DNA of 64,000 nt from Citrus sinensis (GCF_022201045.2 NC_068557.1:31721501-31785500); one strand, 5' to 3'. Counted from the stretch's first letter, positions 13,099 through 32,276 are shown. Made by a program: numbers and translations. Notes: generated from the letters alone by a model not told the origin.

Positions 13099-13351
13099 GG
13101 CCCGTTTAGCATTAAGGTGTTGTGTCGACTGTTATAAAAAAAATTTATAACTATCAAATAAAAATTGACATTTCAGAATAAATATGATTTATAAAAAAAA
13201 CCCTAAAGAATTATAAAACATTTAATATATAAATATAAAATAAAATAAACTTAATTTTTAAACTAAAATAATAAATATTTATCAAATATTTTATTATAAT
13301 AATTTTAAATTATAACAATGCTCTCACGTTTGACAAAATAGCACCTTAGTG
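13099..13351. mobile_element. Candidate hAT-like MITE
   Basis: The left end (GGCCCGTTTAGCATTAAGGT) is partly complementary to the right end, whose opposite strand reads CACTAAGGTGCTATTTTGTC. The interior is nearly pure A/T without an ORF. GGCCCGTTT-type ends are common in plant hAT-derived MITEs. The arms are imperfect and no target duplication is visible. Confidence 0.3.
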
Positions 13352-13978
13352 TTGTATTATTGTTAAATAATGATACAAAGAGGAGAGCTTGTCAATTTAT
13401 AACGGATAAAGGAAGGAAAAAGAAAATTCACAAGTTAGTGATGAGATCTGCGTTCCAATGGAGGATGCCAGATTGCCAGATACAATCAATCACATTCACT
13501 TTTGTATTTGATTTTTTCGGTCAAAACACTTGATTACAGCGGCGTGAGAATGACTTGTTCACATCAGAGTCTACATCAACTTTTTAAAGGCATGAGTAGG
13601 GGAATGATTCATTGTTCATAGTTATCTTGATGGTGCCTATATTTCTGTAAATGGGTTTTCTTTTAACTTTAAAATGACATTTTCGATTAGCTATTTAGCT
13701 TGGCCGAAACATGTACAGGAAATTATGAGCATTATTGTTTTCCATTTTTTTGAAGCATGCCATTAGTGGAATATCATCACTTACCATCATAGTAAGATTC
13801 AAATCTACACGCATCCTCACCACAATCGATATTTGATACCAATTTCGCATTTAATTTTCTCCTTAAAATAAAGATATAATTCGACTGAAAAAAGGGAGAA
13901 ATAATTAGAGGGATATTGAGAAAAATAGTTATTACATTACTTAATTATATAGTTAAAACACGTGACATATTACGATTT

Positions 13979-13989
<11 letters not shown>

Positions 13990-14010
<21 letters not shown>

Positions 14011-14013
14011 GGG
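13990..14013. repeat. Poly-G tract, 24 bp
   Basis: An uninterrupted run of 24 G follows nine T. It is one of five long G or C homopolymers in the window (see findings). Homopolymer length in an assembly is often unreliable. Confidence 0.8.
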
Positions 14014-16045
14014 CGCAGTTCTACCAATTATATCATGAAATGAGTGTGAATTACATTTGTTCGCTTTATTTTCCCCCTCAAGATCAGAGATAATGGAAAA
14101 AATTTCCACTTCTTTCTTCTTATCACTTATCTTCTCTTATAATCATCAAATCATGAGCTAAATTATTCTCTTAAATACTATTAAACTAGCACTAAGTTAT
14201 TATCATTTGAAAATTAATGACTAAACAAAAGTATAAAACAATCCCCCACAATAAAAAAATGAAGTTTTCAAGCATGGTAGGTTTGAAATTTAATTGAAGC
14301 CAAAAAGGAAAACCGATAACATACCGTATAAATAAAGACACAATGCTAAAATTTTGATGGATTTAAAGACAAAAATTACTTATAGTTTAGCAATACAAAC
14401 CTTTTTTTTATATATAAAAAGTAAGTTTTTTATTAATTCACATCAGTGAAAACTGAAAATATTTAATCTTTGCTGGTAGAGTTCAGCCATACAATAAGAC
14501 TATTGTGTCCTAAAGTTAATTCAGCTAAGGAGTGGGCATAAGCAATAAATTATTCAAAGATGCATTGATATTTTACATGTTGAAAATCTTTATTGTTACT
14601 TTGGAGATTATCCATAAAATTTTCGATTTGCTGCCCTGCTTGTTGTTTACTAATCTTGCAACTTTCTGACAGTCAATTTTTACGGCTTTAGATTGAAACT
14701 CTGTATTTTTAGCCGCCTGAAAATCTCGTTTTACAATTTCAACCGCTGAATATTTAACATTTTCACCAACTTGAATTTGCTTAATTGCTGCAAATACAAA
14801 TCATATTTGGTAAGCATTATCTATCGTGAAAGACTCTTTATCTTGTAATAGGTAAACATTCTCATAATTTTCCTCTAAATTTAAAATCATTGCTATTTAA
14901 TGAAAATCTTATTATGCAAATTGAAAAGGAAACCTATCGTTCAAAAAAAAAATGAAGAAACATAATTACTGAAAATTTCACAACGCAAATTGAAAAGGAA
15001 AATATATATTAATGAAAATCTTGTCATGGGACCAGAAAAAGAGCAATATTTAATGAAATCTTTATATGCAGTATCTTCAATTGACCAAATGATAACAAAA
15101 ATCACATGATTTTTTTTTTTTTTGAATAATTTAGGTAAGGTATCAACATCTTATGGTTCGGATGAGAAAGAACCCGAGGCATTGTAACCTCTTTTAAATA
15201 AATAAATTCTTAGATATAATTTAAAAAAACATATATAAAATAATGGGACTTAGTTTAGTCTAGCCCATCTTAGGACCATCCGCACATCAGCAATGCTCAT
15301 GCAATAAATTAATGAAAAAGGAAAGCCAAGGAAACAGAATGTGAATCATCACGCTCTCAATGTCAAAACACCTCGTGGCAATAGACTTAGCAATTGAAAT
15401 TGCAATTAATTGACTCGTTATGGTCAATGGAGCGATACATCGAGGAGCAAAGACATGGGACCCCACAAGCCCAGATTAAAATATTATATATATACACACA
15501 TATTATTTTTCTTTGTTATTTGCACATTAGATTTTTCAGTCTTGTGTGTGTATAAAATTATGATTTTCTCTTGGTCTGATTATGTATTAAATAAATAATT
15601 TAATTATTAATAGATAATTAATAAATAAAAATTAAATTTTATTTATATATTATTATTGAAAGATACATAATAATAAATTTTAAAAAAATTAAAAGAAATC
15701 AGACGAGGGGATGATCTTTTTCTATCTAAATTTAAAAAATAAAGAAAAGAAAAAAGAAAAATCAAAAGAATTTAAGGCCCTCGATAGCATAAATACCAAG
15801 CAGACGTACAAAGCCAGATGGCTCGTCTTTATAGTTAGTAACGGCTCTGTTCTGTTTCTCCCCCTCTCCCTGTCGTTCATGCATTAGCAAATCCTCACCC
15901 ATTTAAATTCATCATCACCCCCACTTCCGAATTTCTCATCAACCCCCTTTCTCCTCTGTCTCCTCTCTATGTGCTTTTGTGTTTTCGGTTTTTCATAACA
16001 AAAAAAAAAAAAAAACGAAAGGAAAAAAAATTAGAAGTAGTAGCC

Positions 16046-17602
<1,557 letters not shown>

Positions 17603-18075
17603 CAAATATTAGGGTTTTTGTCGAAGTTTTAAATAGGTTTCAAAAGTATGGACAAAACTTGCCACAGATGGAAAACAAATAGGTTGTACTTATTTTATTT
17701 TATTTTTCAATTTCTGCCTTAGTTCTTAAATGCAACCACTACTACCTATGTACTATTTATGCAAGTTTCTCATCTTTATGTATAATACACCGTTAAATAT
17801 ATTATGTTATATTTCCTTTAATCACCGTAAGTTTAATGTTTCTTATAAAAATGATGCTGCTTAAGTGTCCTTTTAATTGGAACATTCCCATTTCTACACT
17901 ATTTTTATTCTTTATTTTTTTTTTCAAAAATTCATTTATCGGTATCACAACATACAGAGAATACTGAAATGTTTGTGAGACATGACTATTTTCAAATTAT
18001 AACACACTATATATAGTGGTTTTTTTATTTGAAATTTTAAAGTGTGGGATAATTCAGGAAAGTTTTAAAACTGTA

Positions 18076-18114
18076 CGGTTTTAAAATATTATGAAATTTA
18101 ATATTTTAAAACGG
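18076..18114. repeat. Perfect 15-bp hairpin
   Basis: The arms CGGTTTTAAAATATT and AATATTTTAAAACGG pair perfectly around the 9-nt loop ATGAAATTT. A degenerate third copy of the unit follows immediately. It may be the core of a small MITE. Confidence 0.7.
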
Positions 18115-18550
18115 TAGGATTATAAAACATTATGAAATTAACAATATATATATATATTTCCACACCCGATTCAATTACCAAATCAGTTGTTTTGTAGCCG
18201 CTTGAATATGAGCTCAAAGCAGTTTGCTCTTCCCGTTGTATTAGGTTTTAAAAAGATAGGGAATGAGAAAAATTCAAATTAACTTTTTAGTCTCCAACTT
18301 CATGTTGTTATTATAAAATTAGATATATTAGAATTTTTAGTCCCACCTAAGATGCCACAAGCAAACATTATCATACAAGTAGTAAGCATACAAATCGATG
18401 GGGAAAAAAAATCAATTATAAATCATCGATTTTAAGAAGCATCCTTTATTTTAATACCTTATGGATCAAGCTAAAGCATAAAAATATTAATATCAATATA
18501 TTACAAGACAAATTAAATTGCATTTAAAATGGAGTTTTTTCTTGTTTGAT

Positions 18551-18885
18551 CTTGACTCTAGTGGATCCCTAATTTCAATATGTATATATGTATGTATTTA
18601 TGTGTGTATTTATGTGTGTGTATATACACACACACACACACATACATATGGGTGTGTGTGTATAATTCTCTAATGATGACATCTTCATTTGAAAAAAGTG
18701 AAATTGTCACTAACAAATAAATAAGTACATATTTTAATATACTAACAAATTGCATTGAAATATGTGTTTATTTGTATTTCAATAACATCTTTATTTTATT
18801 AAAATGAGAATGCACTCATTAGAAAAAGAGAATTTGTGCGTATGTATGTATATGTATGTGTGTGTGTGCGCGCACATGCATATAT
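18551..18885. repeat. Complex TG/TATG microsatellite interrupted by an inverted-repeat element
   Basis: Alternating TATG, TG and CA repeats occupy about 18580-18663 and 18835-18875. Between them a 171-bp segment (18664-18834) starts AATTCTC and ends GAGAATT, with partly matching inner arms. It looks like a small TIR element that landed inside a microsatellite, although the inner arms are weak. Confidence 0.45.
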
Positions 18886-21702
18886 ATTGAAGTTTGTTTT
18901 TTTTTTTTTTTTTTTTATCTGCTAGTAGCATCCTCACTTTGTTAAAATAAATATGCTCTCATTATTATATATATAGGTATTTCTCCTAACAAAGTATTGT
19001 GATTTTTATCCTCACATGGTATAATATAGAATTGTTAATTGTTAAATTAAACTGGCATTGAAGTATTAATTATGCACCATTCTTGGTGCCACAAATGTTC
19101 ACCTTATCAACCATATACTTTATAACTATTGTATCATTAAAACTTGGGGGATTGTTAATTTTCCTCTTTTGAAATTATTATATCCCACTTATCTCTTTAC
19201 CGTTTTTATAATATTAAAAAATTGTCACTAAACTTTAAAAAAAAAAGTAGGGATAAATGGATTATTTATTTGATAATTTATCTTATAAATATAAAATATA
19301 TGTTTATTATAAGAAAAATGTTAAAAAAATCAAAAAATATAAGAAACATATCTTATTTTAAATATTTTTTTTATTCACACCAAAACATATATTTTCTTAT
19401 TTTTAACACTTAGATTTTTTAAATTAATTTCTATCAATATGATTTATTTAATTTATAATAAGTATGAGTAAAAATATATTTAAAAATAATGATATTTCTG
19501 TAAAATTATATCGCTAAAGAGTGATTGGCTATTAAAAAAAAAAAAAGTGATATATACTAATTGTTATATGAGAAAAACTGACAACCTCACTTGAAATTTA
19601 CTGGAAGCGAAGTCCCAATTATTGCATACGCCCGTACAAAAAGATGCGCGTCATTTTTTTTGGTTTTTCTGGGCAATTACTCAATTAGGTGTCGCTCTTT
19701 CTAGATATAATGGGTTATGGAGAGAGGGAGGGACAAGCTAAGCTCCACATCCTCGTTCAAATAAGAGAGACTGCTGAGCTGATGACCAGATTCTGAAAAT
19801 GAAAGATTTTACTTATTAATGAAGATTGAAGAGCTTTAGTGCCCAAGTCTTTTCATGAAGAGTTTGTATTGACTAACCAACTGGTGTTTTACCATCTCAA
19901 TCCGACATTTCAATTTATGATTCGGCATTCCATTACCTCTTCCAATAAATGAGATGGCATTACAATCCACTAATTACATGATCAGTAAGTATTGGCATTT
20001 TTTTTTTCTAGCTCAGTGATCATCGGCATTATTGGACGCATTTTTGTAATGACATTTTTTCAATTGATTGGAAGTGTCAAATATAATAGAGGTCAGTGTT
20101 CTAGTTATTATTTACTGTAGAAATTTAGGATCTTTCATACTTTTAATATTTCAGTCCAAAAGTTTATGAGTATAGTTTAAAATTTTGAACTTATCAAGAG
20201 GTGAGATCTCCACCTTAATAAATAAGAATATATTTATCTCTACTTTAAAATATAGGAGAAAAACCAGTGCTCTCTCCACTGATTACTACGAAAGGCATGA
20301 GTAGTAATTAGCAGCATTTAAATTGCCAATTGCCCCCAACAATAAGTTGATATTATAACTTTTCAATCATCCATACTTAGATAAACTCTTACTCTTAGAA
20401 GTAGCTTTCCCACTTCAAAATAATGATCCGAATATTATGTTTTTTATTTTTCAAAGTATTGGGATGAAATGGTAATAATAAATCGATCATTTGGTTAAAT
20501 AAAGTAGTTGATTATTTTAAGGGATATGGTTCGCTATATTCCCCTGATTTAGTGCTTTCACTTGCTATTTTTTATTTTAATAAATGGCTCCTTTAATCGA
20601 GGTTTTCTTCAAAAAGAAAAAATAAATAAATAAATAAAGTTGACGCACTTGGTGTAGAGACTATAGTGATGAACCATTGATAAATTAGGCACTATGCTTA
20701 GTAGCAAATGGTTGACATATTCAATGTGTAACAGGAAAGTTTTTTCTTTTAAGTCTCTCCGATTTTATACTGTTGAATATTGATAAAAAAAGAAACTTGG
20801 GTCTTTCATGTTTTTCACTTTTACTCCACAGCTCCGCTTTATAGTCTGTGGAGAAAAAGCACAATTTTTGACTTCTTTTACTATTACAACTTTATATTAT
20901 TATATAAGTCTAAATGACGTGTTTATTGAAATGTGCATGCATGTCAAGTGTTGTTCTATATGTTCAAAAGTCAAATTTATCCTTCTTTTTTATTTTTTAT
21001 TTATTTATCATTCAACAGTACAGTTCAAATACTAAAATTAGAATGTCCGAAATGTAATCGGCAATTAAAATAAATTTAAGAACATAAGCGGTAAAAATGA
21101 TAAATATTGGGAGGAACTAAGGATCCTCAACCTGTACAATGTATAGGAAATCAACATCCATTCAATTTTCTTTTGGTTCTTTTGTATAGAAAATGTGGGT
21201 TTTATGAGTTGATCAAGTGCATAGTAGTTTTTCCCTTCTAGCTAGCTACGACTACAATGCATCTGATGCATTTGATAGATCGATTTGAATAAATGTGAAG
21301 TTTTTACATATAGTAGTGGTATGACGAATATAACTATTTTTCCTAATTTATTAGTGGTATGAAGAATATAATAAGGGGTTTGGTTATGTTGGAGTTGCTC
21401 TAAGGTAGAGCACTCCTTTATAACCACACGATCAAAGTTATAATGAGTTTTTTTACTATTTATCATTTTGTGTGTGTGGCTGAGATTTGTGCTCCACCGT
21501 AGATTTGTTCCAACATAGCCATAGTCTATAATAAAACATAAAGAAACTGGTGCATTACAGAATTTTCTTGTACTTGCAAAATCACTAGTGGATCTGATCT
21601 ATTATAGTCTGACCCTTTTTCTTCTCCTCATGCTCGACAATTGTACTTTGTTGTGTTATAGATACTTGCCAACGATAGAACACTTAAACAAATTTGACAG
21701 TT

Positions 21703-21890
21703 TTTTTTAATTACATGAGACAATTGATCATATTACAATTCATATTACATGAGATTACAACTAATATTTACAATCAGATAATTACTGAGATTAGTTTACA
21801 TTAAATTTTATATAGCATTGCCCATATTTTAACTCGAGAAACGTTAGCTCCACTCACATTTTTGTGGGGGTGGGGCTTGGAACCACACAT
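21703..21890 (-). mobile_element. tRNA-derived SINE copy, 5'-truncated
   Basis: Read on the minus strand, the element starts with a B-box-like GGTTCCAAGCC. It shares the body of the SINE at 55612-55920 (a TGGGCA-containing core and TCTCATGTAAT before the tail) and ends in an A-tract. It is flanked by an 11-bp direct repeat ATTTGACAGTT at 21692-21702 and 21891-21901, a target duplication expected of L1-type retrotransposition. The A-box head present in the other copy is missing. There is no ORF. Confidence 0.75.
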
Positions 21891-22739
21891 ATTTGACAGT
21901 TACTCCTTGAATTTAGTACTTTTGAATCAAAAGCAATTAATGTCAAGCACCCAAAGCAATTAGGTCAGCGAGGTAAAATAATCTTTTTTGGCAAAATCGT
22001 AATATATGATGATCCCAATTATCAAGCGTTTTGTATATTATGGAAAACTTTAGGAGCAAGGTGATAATAACCCTGGTATATATATTATATATGTGAGGTA
22101 AAATCTTGGGAATATATAAACTGCCATGTATATAACATACAGCTTCATTGACATAAAGAGGTGTCCGACCAGTGCCCTAATGTTTGTAGAATTATTAAAG
22201 GTTCAGTCGTATTCTCTGCTTAGAATCCAGGAACATTATTTTTGCACGGATTCCTCAAAGGTACTTGATATAATTTTCTCATCAGCGCCCATTTACCTAA
22301 AAGGAAATACGATCCAAAACATATATGGCAAAAAAATGTCCTAGTGTTTGCATTGTGCCTGCCTATTTTTGACCTAGTCATCCTTTCGAAACCTAGCTCT
22401 CTAATATGATTGGTTCCATTTCCATATAGTCAACATTTTTCACACAAGATTTTTCTACGTACATTAAGGATAATGTACTAAGAATTTGTTGCCACAGACA
22501 TGGTACTAACAACACGTGAAAGGTTTTATTATTTCAATCTTGATGAGCTGTTTGAGTTTACTGTGTCGTGTTGACAGACAATAAAAGATATTTAGAACAT
22601 GAGCTGTTTTTGTTGGAAACGATTTCGATCAGCTACTACGATCTTTGAGAAGAGACGCTGCACTGACATTGTATAACTAAGGAGTAACGACGTGTGTATA
22701 TATATACACACACACTTCAGCTAAACACATCCGATGGTA

Positions 22740-22744
<5 letters not shown>

Positions 22745-22776
<32 letters not shown>

Positions 22777-22940
22777 GGTCATTCTCTAATGCGGGCGTTC
22801 TCATTTTATTTTTATGTGGATACACTTTAAAATCGTGGGGTTTAAGAGAATTGGTTTTTAACTCTCTTAAATTCTATGATTTTATAATTCATTAAAAAAT
22901 TAATCCGCATTAAAAAAATGTGACATACTTGAGAATGATT
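22745..22940. mobile_element. TA repeat followed by a fold-back MITE
   Basis: A run of about 14 TA units (22745-22772) is followed by a 164-bp palindromic element from GGTCATTCTC (22777) to GAGAATGATT (22940). Central arms 22831-22849 and 22863-22881 match at 15 of 19 positions, and all mismatches are G/A differences that would still pair as G-U in RNA. Both ends abut AT repeats, so a target duplication cannot be told from the repeat. Confidence 0.55.
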
Positions 22941-25257
22941 TATATATAACATATATAAGAGCTCAATTTGCGATGGAGCTGCTCTTAATTGTTTTGTGTA
23001 CGTTGTTTACTTATTTTAATTGTTGATGGTATAAAGGCATCTCTAGTGCCCAAGTCTTTGTCCCTGCTCCCTAATCTTCAATGTTGAAGAATATTGCCGA
23101 TTGTCTACCGTATTGATTGCTATAAACTGATGTTTAACGAATGTGTCTTTCATATTTGTTGTTTTATAATCATGTAAATTTGGTTGAATGAAAATTTTTC
23201 TTTGTTTTATTTGACTTTTAAAGAAAGGTATGTCCTAACCATATAAATGAATTTGTGTTTCATCATTTTGTTGAAAAGAAAATTATATAAAATAAATTAA
23301 TTGACGTGTAACTTATGCTCTGACTAACTAATAATGAGATGCGCGCAGATTTTTATATTTTTAATTATTAATAAAAAGATGAAGATCCTCTTGTTCTTCT
23401 TATTTTTTTTTTCTCTCTTATAATCTTTCCATCATATTAATCAAGAAAAATAAGAAACTTCTTTGCGGATCACCATTGAAATCAAATGAGATTGTTCCAA
23501 TAAATCTAAGAAAAGTGCATAAATGCCTCTAGAATATATCATTAAATTCTCGTAAATAGAAATAATAATAATAATAATAATAATAAATTAAAAAAACGGC
23601 GGAGAGCATGCCCCTTTTTTTGTTCGAAAGGTCACTTTCCAGTCAAAGAACCAGTCACAATAAAGAATTTTCCTTCGCAAGAGCATCAAATCAAAAGAAA
23701 GGGAGTTTACGTAGGTATATTATTTATTTTCACGACGAGAGAAAAAGTTATCCCGCTAGTTTGGGCAGTTTGTTATTGGCTGAAAGCAACTTAGTTGAAG
23801 CTTTATCAATTATCACGGCCAGCTGCTCAATCTGTCTCTAAGTTGGTGCTTACGCAAGACATTGCGCCATCTTGTTGTGATCAAAATTGAACGGTTGTTT
23901 TCAACCGCAAATCTTTGCTCCTCTTCAAGTTCATGCAATCCAGAAAACACTATTATTAATTATTAGTAACTTTTTTGACATTCCCTCTTCATAAATTAGG
24001 TTACTTGGCATTCTTCCAGGATTTGGTCTTCTTTAAACTTAGTCGTTGAAATTTGAAAACTTTCTGACAAGTGCTGCTGCTATTGGATGTCGCTCTCACA
24101 TTGAATCGTGTTTATTCTTTCGGCCGCCAGGTTCACTGAATTCATAAATGCCATAAATAGTTTCTTCTGCTAGCATATATAAATCTTTTTTATATTCACA
24201 ATTATAATATATTTTTTTTCTGTTTAATTCACTATATTTTGAGATTTTATTTATTAAATCTAAAATTCATATAAAACATCTAGGGTTCCGTCTGCAACTA
24301 TCTTTTGTTTCAGCTATGAAAGTTTGAAAGTACATAAATTAAACACCACCGGCTTTGCATATAAATTTACAAGTTGTAACCAGATTTACTTGATGATAGA
24401 AAAATCGATATATCCCTTATTTTACAACAACAGTTGGTTAAATTTTACAATGTATGCCTTAATTAAGAAATGGACACTTAGACTAGTCGAATCGAACCTG
24501 CTTAATTTGATGAGTGTTTTACTGAAAATAATATATTAACCCACGGGGAGATTATTCTAGTATTCAAATCCACAGCGGCACAGCTCAAGTGATGATATTG
24601 AAAATTGGTTTTACAAAAAAAAAAATAAATAATAAAAATCGAAAGAACGAACACGAGGAGCACTACATCAATATCATGTGGGGGCTGGAGTTGTCTGAAG
24701 AAGAACGATAAAAATGAAAAGTTGGTGATATATATAAAGACCAAAGTTGGATGAGAATTATGCGGTCCGACAAAGAAGTCAATAATCTCAAATGATTTTG
24801 GGCAAGTTGGTGATTATACAAAGAGGGCAACGAACGTTAAATTACATATGCTGTGGTCCTTAGGACCACTTTTGTTCGTTAGGTACCTATCAAGAAGAAT
24901 AAAATGTTTGACATAAATTGCCCGTTTCATGGGACGTACAAGTGTTCCATTTATATACCACCCAAAGAGGACCCTAAATTTTTTTTTTTTTTTCTTTTCT
25001 TGCGGTATTCGATTGAACATTCCGCATAAGTATGACTTGGAAATTATAATTCAAATGGTAAGTGAATAAATATTTTGTTTTAACTCACAATGGGATGAGT
25101 CTTTTGATTTAACTCACGAGGAAGTCCACACTCACACCCCAAATAAAACAATAAGTGAGGCTCGACCCATTAGAACTTATTCTTCTGCCTTTTGTGTATC
25201 GGGGCAAAGGAGCAGCAATGTCCCAATTTACTATATCCACATAATGCAAATGATCTA

Positions 25258-25316
25258 ATCTCTCTCTCTCTCTCTCTCTCTTGGTTGGGTGGGGGGGGGG
25301 GAGGGGGGGGGGGGGG
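25258..25316. repeat. CT microsatellite plus two poly-G runs
   Basis: About 12 TC units (from 25258) are followed by TTGGTTGGGT and then G11-A-G14 (25291-25316). Frames read across it on either strand are repeat artefacts. Confidence 0.85.
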
Positions 25317-26272
25317 AAGGAGAAAAAAAGACCTGGACGATATAAAAGGAAGGTTAGCAATTGAAAAAGAAAATGATTTGAATCTTTTACAACGAGCAAG
25401 GTTAAACAACACAATGATCTAACACATAGTCCTCATACTGTCTAAACTCAGTTGTAGATAAAATAAAAAAAATTTGTTGTTTGATGTGATGGAATTTTCC
25501 ATCATCTCTATAAGGTGCATTGCACACTCACACTTGTGTTGAAAAGAGGAGGTGACAAGTATTCGCCCAATACTCTAACGAGTGCTTTTTCTATGAGCCT
25601 TTGTGGAAGTATTGGTAAAACAAATATCTATGTTCCACACTCTGCAGCTCTTAAATTTATAACAGTTTCTCACTGGGAGAAGCCCATCCCGAGAGCCCAT
25701 AACTCCATCCTCGGGAAAGCATCACTGCATTCATTAGGCTGCTACTGCCAATGAGAAATGGGTCCGCAGTTCAGACTGTGTGCTATGCCGCCTGTTCACT
25801 GGGTCTGCAGTTCAGACTCTGAGCTGTGGCGCTTGATGTCCAATTACAGAGCCCATCAAAACCCAATCCGCTGTCACAGAATTAGATCGAAATCTTTTGA
25901 AATATTATTATTGATTTTTTTTTTTAAGATTAAAAAGAAAGTCTAGAACGCAAAAGTGTTTGTGAAGAGAAAAAAATATAACAGACTTTTTGGCGTAATT
26001 GTATGGGTGTAAAGAGTTAGAGAAAGAAATATAAGACTATACTTAGATTTTTTTTGTTCTTTAATGTAATTTGTAATAGGAAAGGGGTTCTGAAAGAAAT
26101 ACAAAGGGGTGCAAATAGTCAAACTCTTCCATGGATTCTCTTTGGACCATATTTGTTGCATCACGTTGGTCCCTTGTGTTGTCCATTTTGCTTTCATGAA
26201 TTGTGGGCCCAGGGTATGGTATGGACCATAAAATTGTTCCAGCAACACGTCCTTCAAAATTATAAACTAAGT

Positions 26273-26393
26273 GGCCGTTTAGATTTTAGAACAACTGCGC
26301 TGTGACATTTATTTTAAGAGAATCCTCCTCAAATAAAGGGGTGGAGCAGTTGCCACAGCGCAGCTGCATAACACAGCTTCTCCAAACGAATCC
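26273..26393. mobile_element. Small hAT-like MITE
   Basis: A 121-bp element starts GGCCGTTTAGATTTTAGAAC, and its right end CCAAACGAATCC matches as a reverse complement allowing mismatches. Perfect inner arms CTGCGCTGTG (26295-26304) and CACAGCGCAG (26354-26363) support a fold-back structure. No clean 8-bp duplication is visible. Confidence 0.5.
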
Positions 26394-26430
26394 TAATCAT
26401 GTAATCTCATTGGACAATGATCCACACTTT

Positions 26431-26438
<8 letters not shown>

Positions 26439-26465
<27 letters not shown>
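26439..26465. repeat. TG microsatellite
   Basis: About 13.5 TG units directly after a short TA run. Confidence 0.85.
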
Positions 26466-28043
26466 AGGTCTTATTGTATATACATATAGTAGTTACACGA
26501 GATAATATAAGGGAGGTCATCGATAAGATACTGAATAACATAAAGATCTTTAAAATTGATATAGATTATCTGCTCGATATCATCATCATCATCGTTGATA
26601 TCATTAATAAGAATAAAAGAAAACTTTTAGACTTGTTATATATTCAAAACTAATATAATGAAACAAATATAAGAGTTTACTACTAGGTATTTTACTTAAA
26701 AAATGAGAGTGTTGTTCATACATAATGATGCTATGTACCCATTTTTCAGGGGATTATTTCAAAAAAAATTATTAATATTAATATTTGTTCTATTCTTTTA
26801 GTAATAATTGCTTTAGTAATAATTGAAGAACTCGATTTGCAGAAAAAAAAAAAAAAAAAAAGCAGATCTATTCTATACTCGATAAGTACCAATACATAAT
26901 TCTCAAGAGAAAAAAAAAATGATTTCTTTGTTCATTAGATAACAAACTCTTTCTAAATCATGAAATTTCTTTCTTTTTTTAGTCACGAAAACTATCTAGA
27001 AACTATCAAAAAAATAGATATAATTCTAATATTGAATTTTAATTTCATGATTATTTTGAATTTTACCTATCTTGGTTACATTTGATTCTCTTGTTCCATA
27101 AAGAGCCTTTTTTTTATTATAGAATATTCACAATGTAGTGGTTCTAGTTTAGTGGTAAAAGTGTAAAATAAGGAAATGGCTCCATGTGCTCAAGTTCATA
27201 ATTTGGATTTTGATATAAGAGCACTCACAAAGTGTCTGAAAGAAGGGTTATCTTGACATAAGCCTGCTTAGTAGAGATCTAAAAACAAGTTAACAAATAC
27301 TATCAATATCTATTGGAGGGGCTGCAATAAAAGTGATATAGAAGGTTTAATTGTCAAAATTGAATTTTTAGATCCGTAGATTTATTAACATCAAGTTCTT
27401 TAACTATTTAAGTTTTAGGTTTTCATATTTCTATTTTTATTATCATTATTATGTACCTTTATCTTTAGATGTTTAAGAAGAGGATGACTTAATCCGGAAT
27501 ATGAACCATAAAAAAAATTAGCTATTAAAATTTAGAAATGAGAATAATAAAAAGATGTTGGGTGGTTAGTGTCATAAAATTTTGTGCATTCAAAAGTTGT
27601 TATTAAAAAAAAAAAACTTATGTTTGATTAAAAATAGATATGAATTAGAGGGTTTCATAAGAAAAGCAGATTTTTTATGACACTATTTTTGGGGTTTGCA
27701 CCAAATAGTCGCACCCAACCCAAGTCGTTAGAACCAGCCCACCAAAGCACCCTTTTATAGAAAAGAAGAAACCATCTCCTCATTTAAAAAAGTACTAAAA
27801 AATGTTAGGACAGCACGTACACTGTAGAGGATCATAACTTCACGGTTTATAATTTCCAAATTTATTATTGGTCCCCCACATGCTTTCTTCTACTCGTTTG
27901 GTTCTCCTCCGTTTCAGTTTAGTCTGGCAATCCAACTCGCTGGCTGTTGTAGCGTAGAAACAGAGAGAGAAAGATTTTTCTTTTTTCTAATTTTTATTCT
28001 TTCTGCGATCTCTCTTTTACTTCGACTCTCCAATTTATCTGCA

Positions 28044-32276
<4,233 letters not shown>

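Larger units (their letters stand above)
5981..16045. other. Ten-kb gene-less stretch
   Basis: AT-rich intergenic DNA. Open frames here (for example at 6872, 9176, 10204, 11416 and 15410) are short, lack recognisable motifs and have no splice-compatible neighbours, so none is called. What can be seen is a G-box core (CACGTG) near 7097, an 8-bp hairpin at 10682-10706, a hAT-like MITE candidate at 13099-13351 and a 24-bp poly-G tract at 13990-14013. The last few hundred bases are the promoter and CT-rich leader of the GA2-oxidase gene. Confidence 0.55.
17603..28043. other. Gene-less stretch with repeats
   Basis: AT-rich DNA between GA2ox and the katanin-like gene. No ORF shows a recognisable motif; those at 23608 and 25515 were inspected and left out. 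The stretch holds a hairpin (18076-18114), a microsatellite-flanked element (18551-18885), a SINE copy (21703-21890), a fold-back MITE next to a TA repeat (22745-22940), a CT/poly-G tract (25258-25316) and a hAT-like MITE (26273-26393). The last 150 bp carry the CT-rich leader of the next gene. Confidence 0.55.

Noticed and set aside
15971-16045. Upstream in-frame ATG of GA2ox giving a longer protein
   Set aside because: The extra residues are a poly-Lys/hydrophobic leader from an A-rich 5' UTR; the ATG at 16046 has a better context and matches the family start.
25515-25945. Two plus-strand frames in a higher-GC patch
   Set aside because: A short imperfect repeat (TGGGTC(C/T)GCAGTTCAGACT) is present, but no domain or gene structure could be supported.
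27131-27215. Possible tRNA-derived SINE (TAGTTTAGTGGTAAAAG and AAGTTCATAATTTG resemble A and B boxes)
   Set aside because: Boxes are degenerate, no poly-A tail or target duplication was found.
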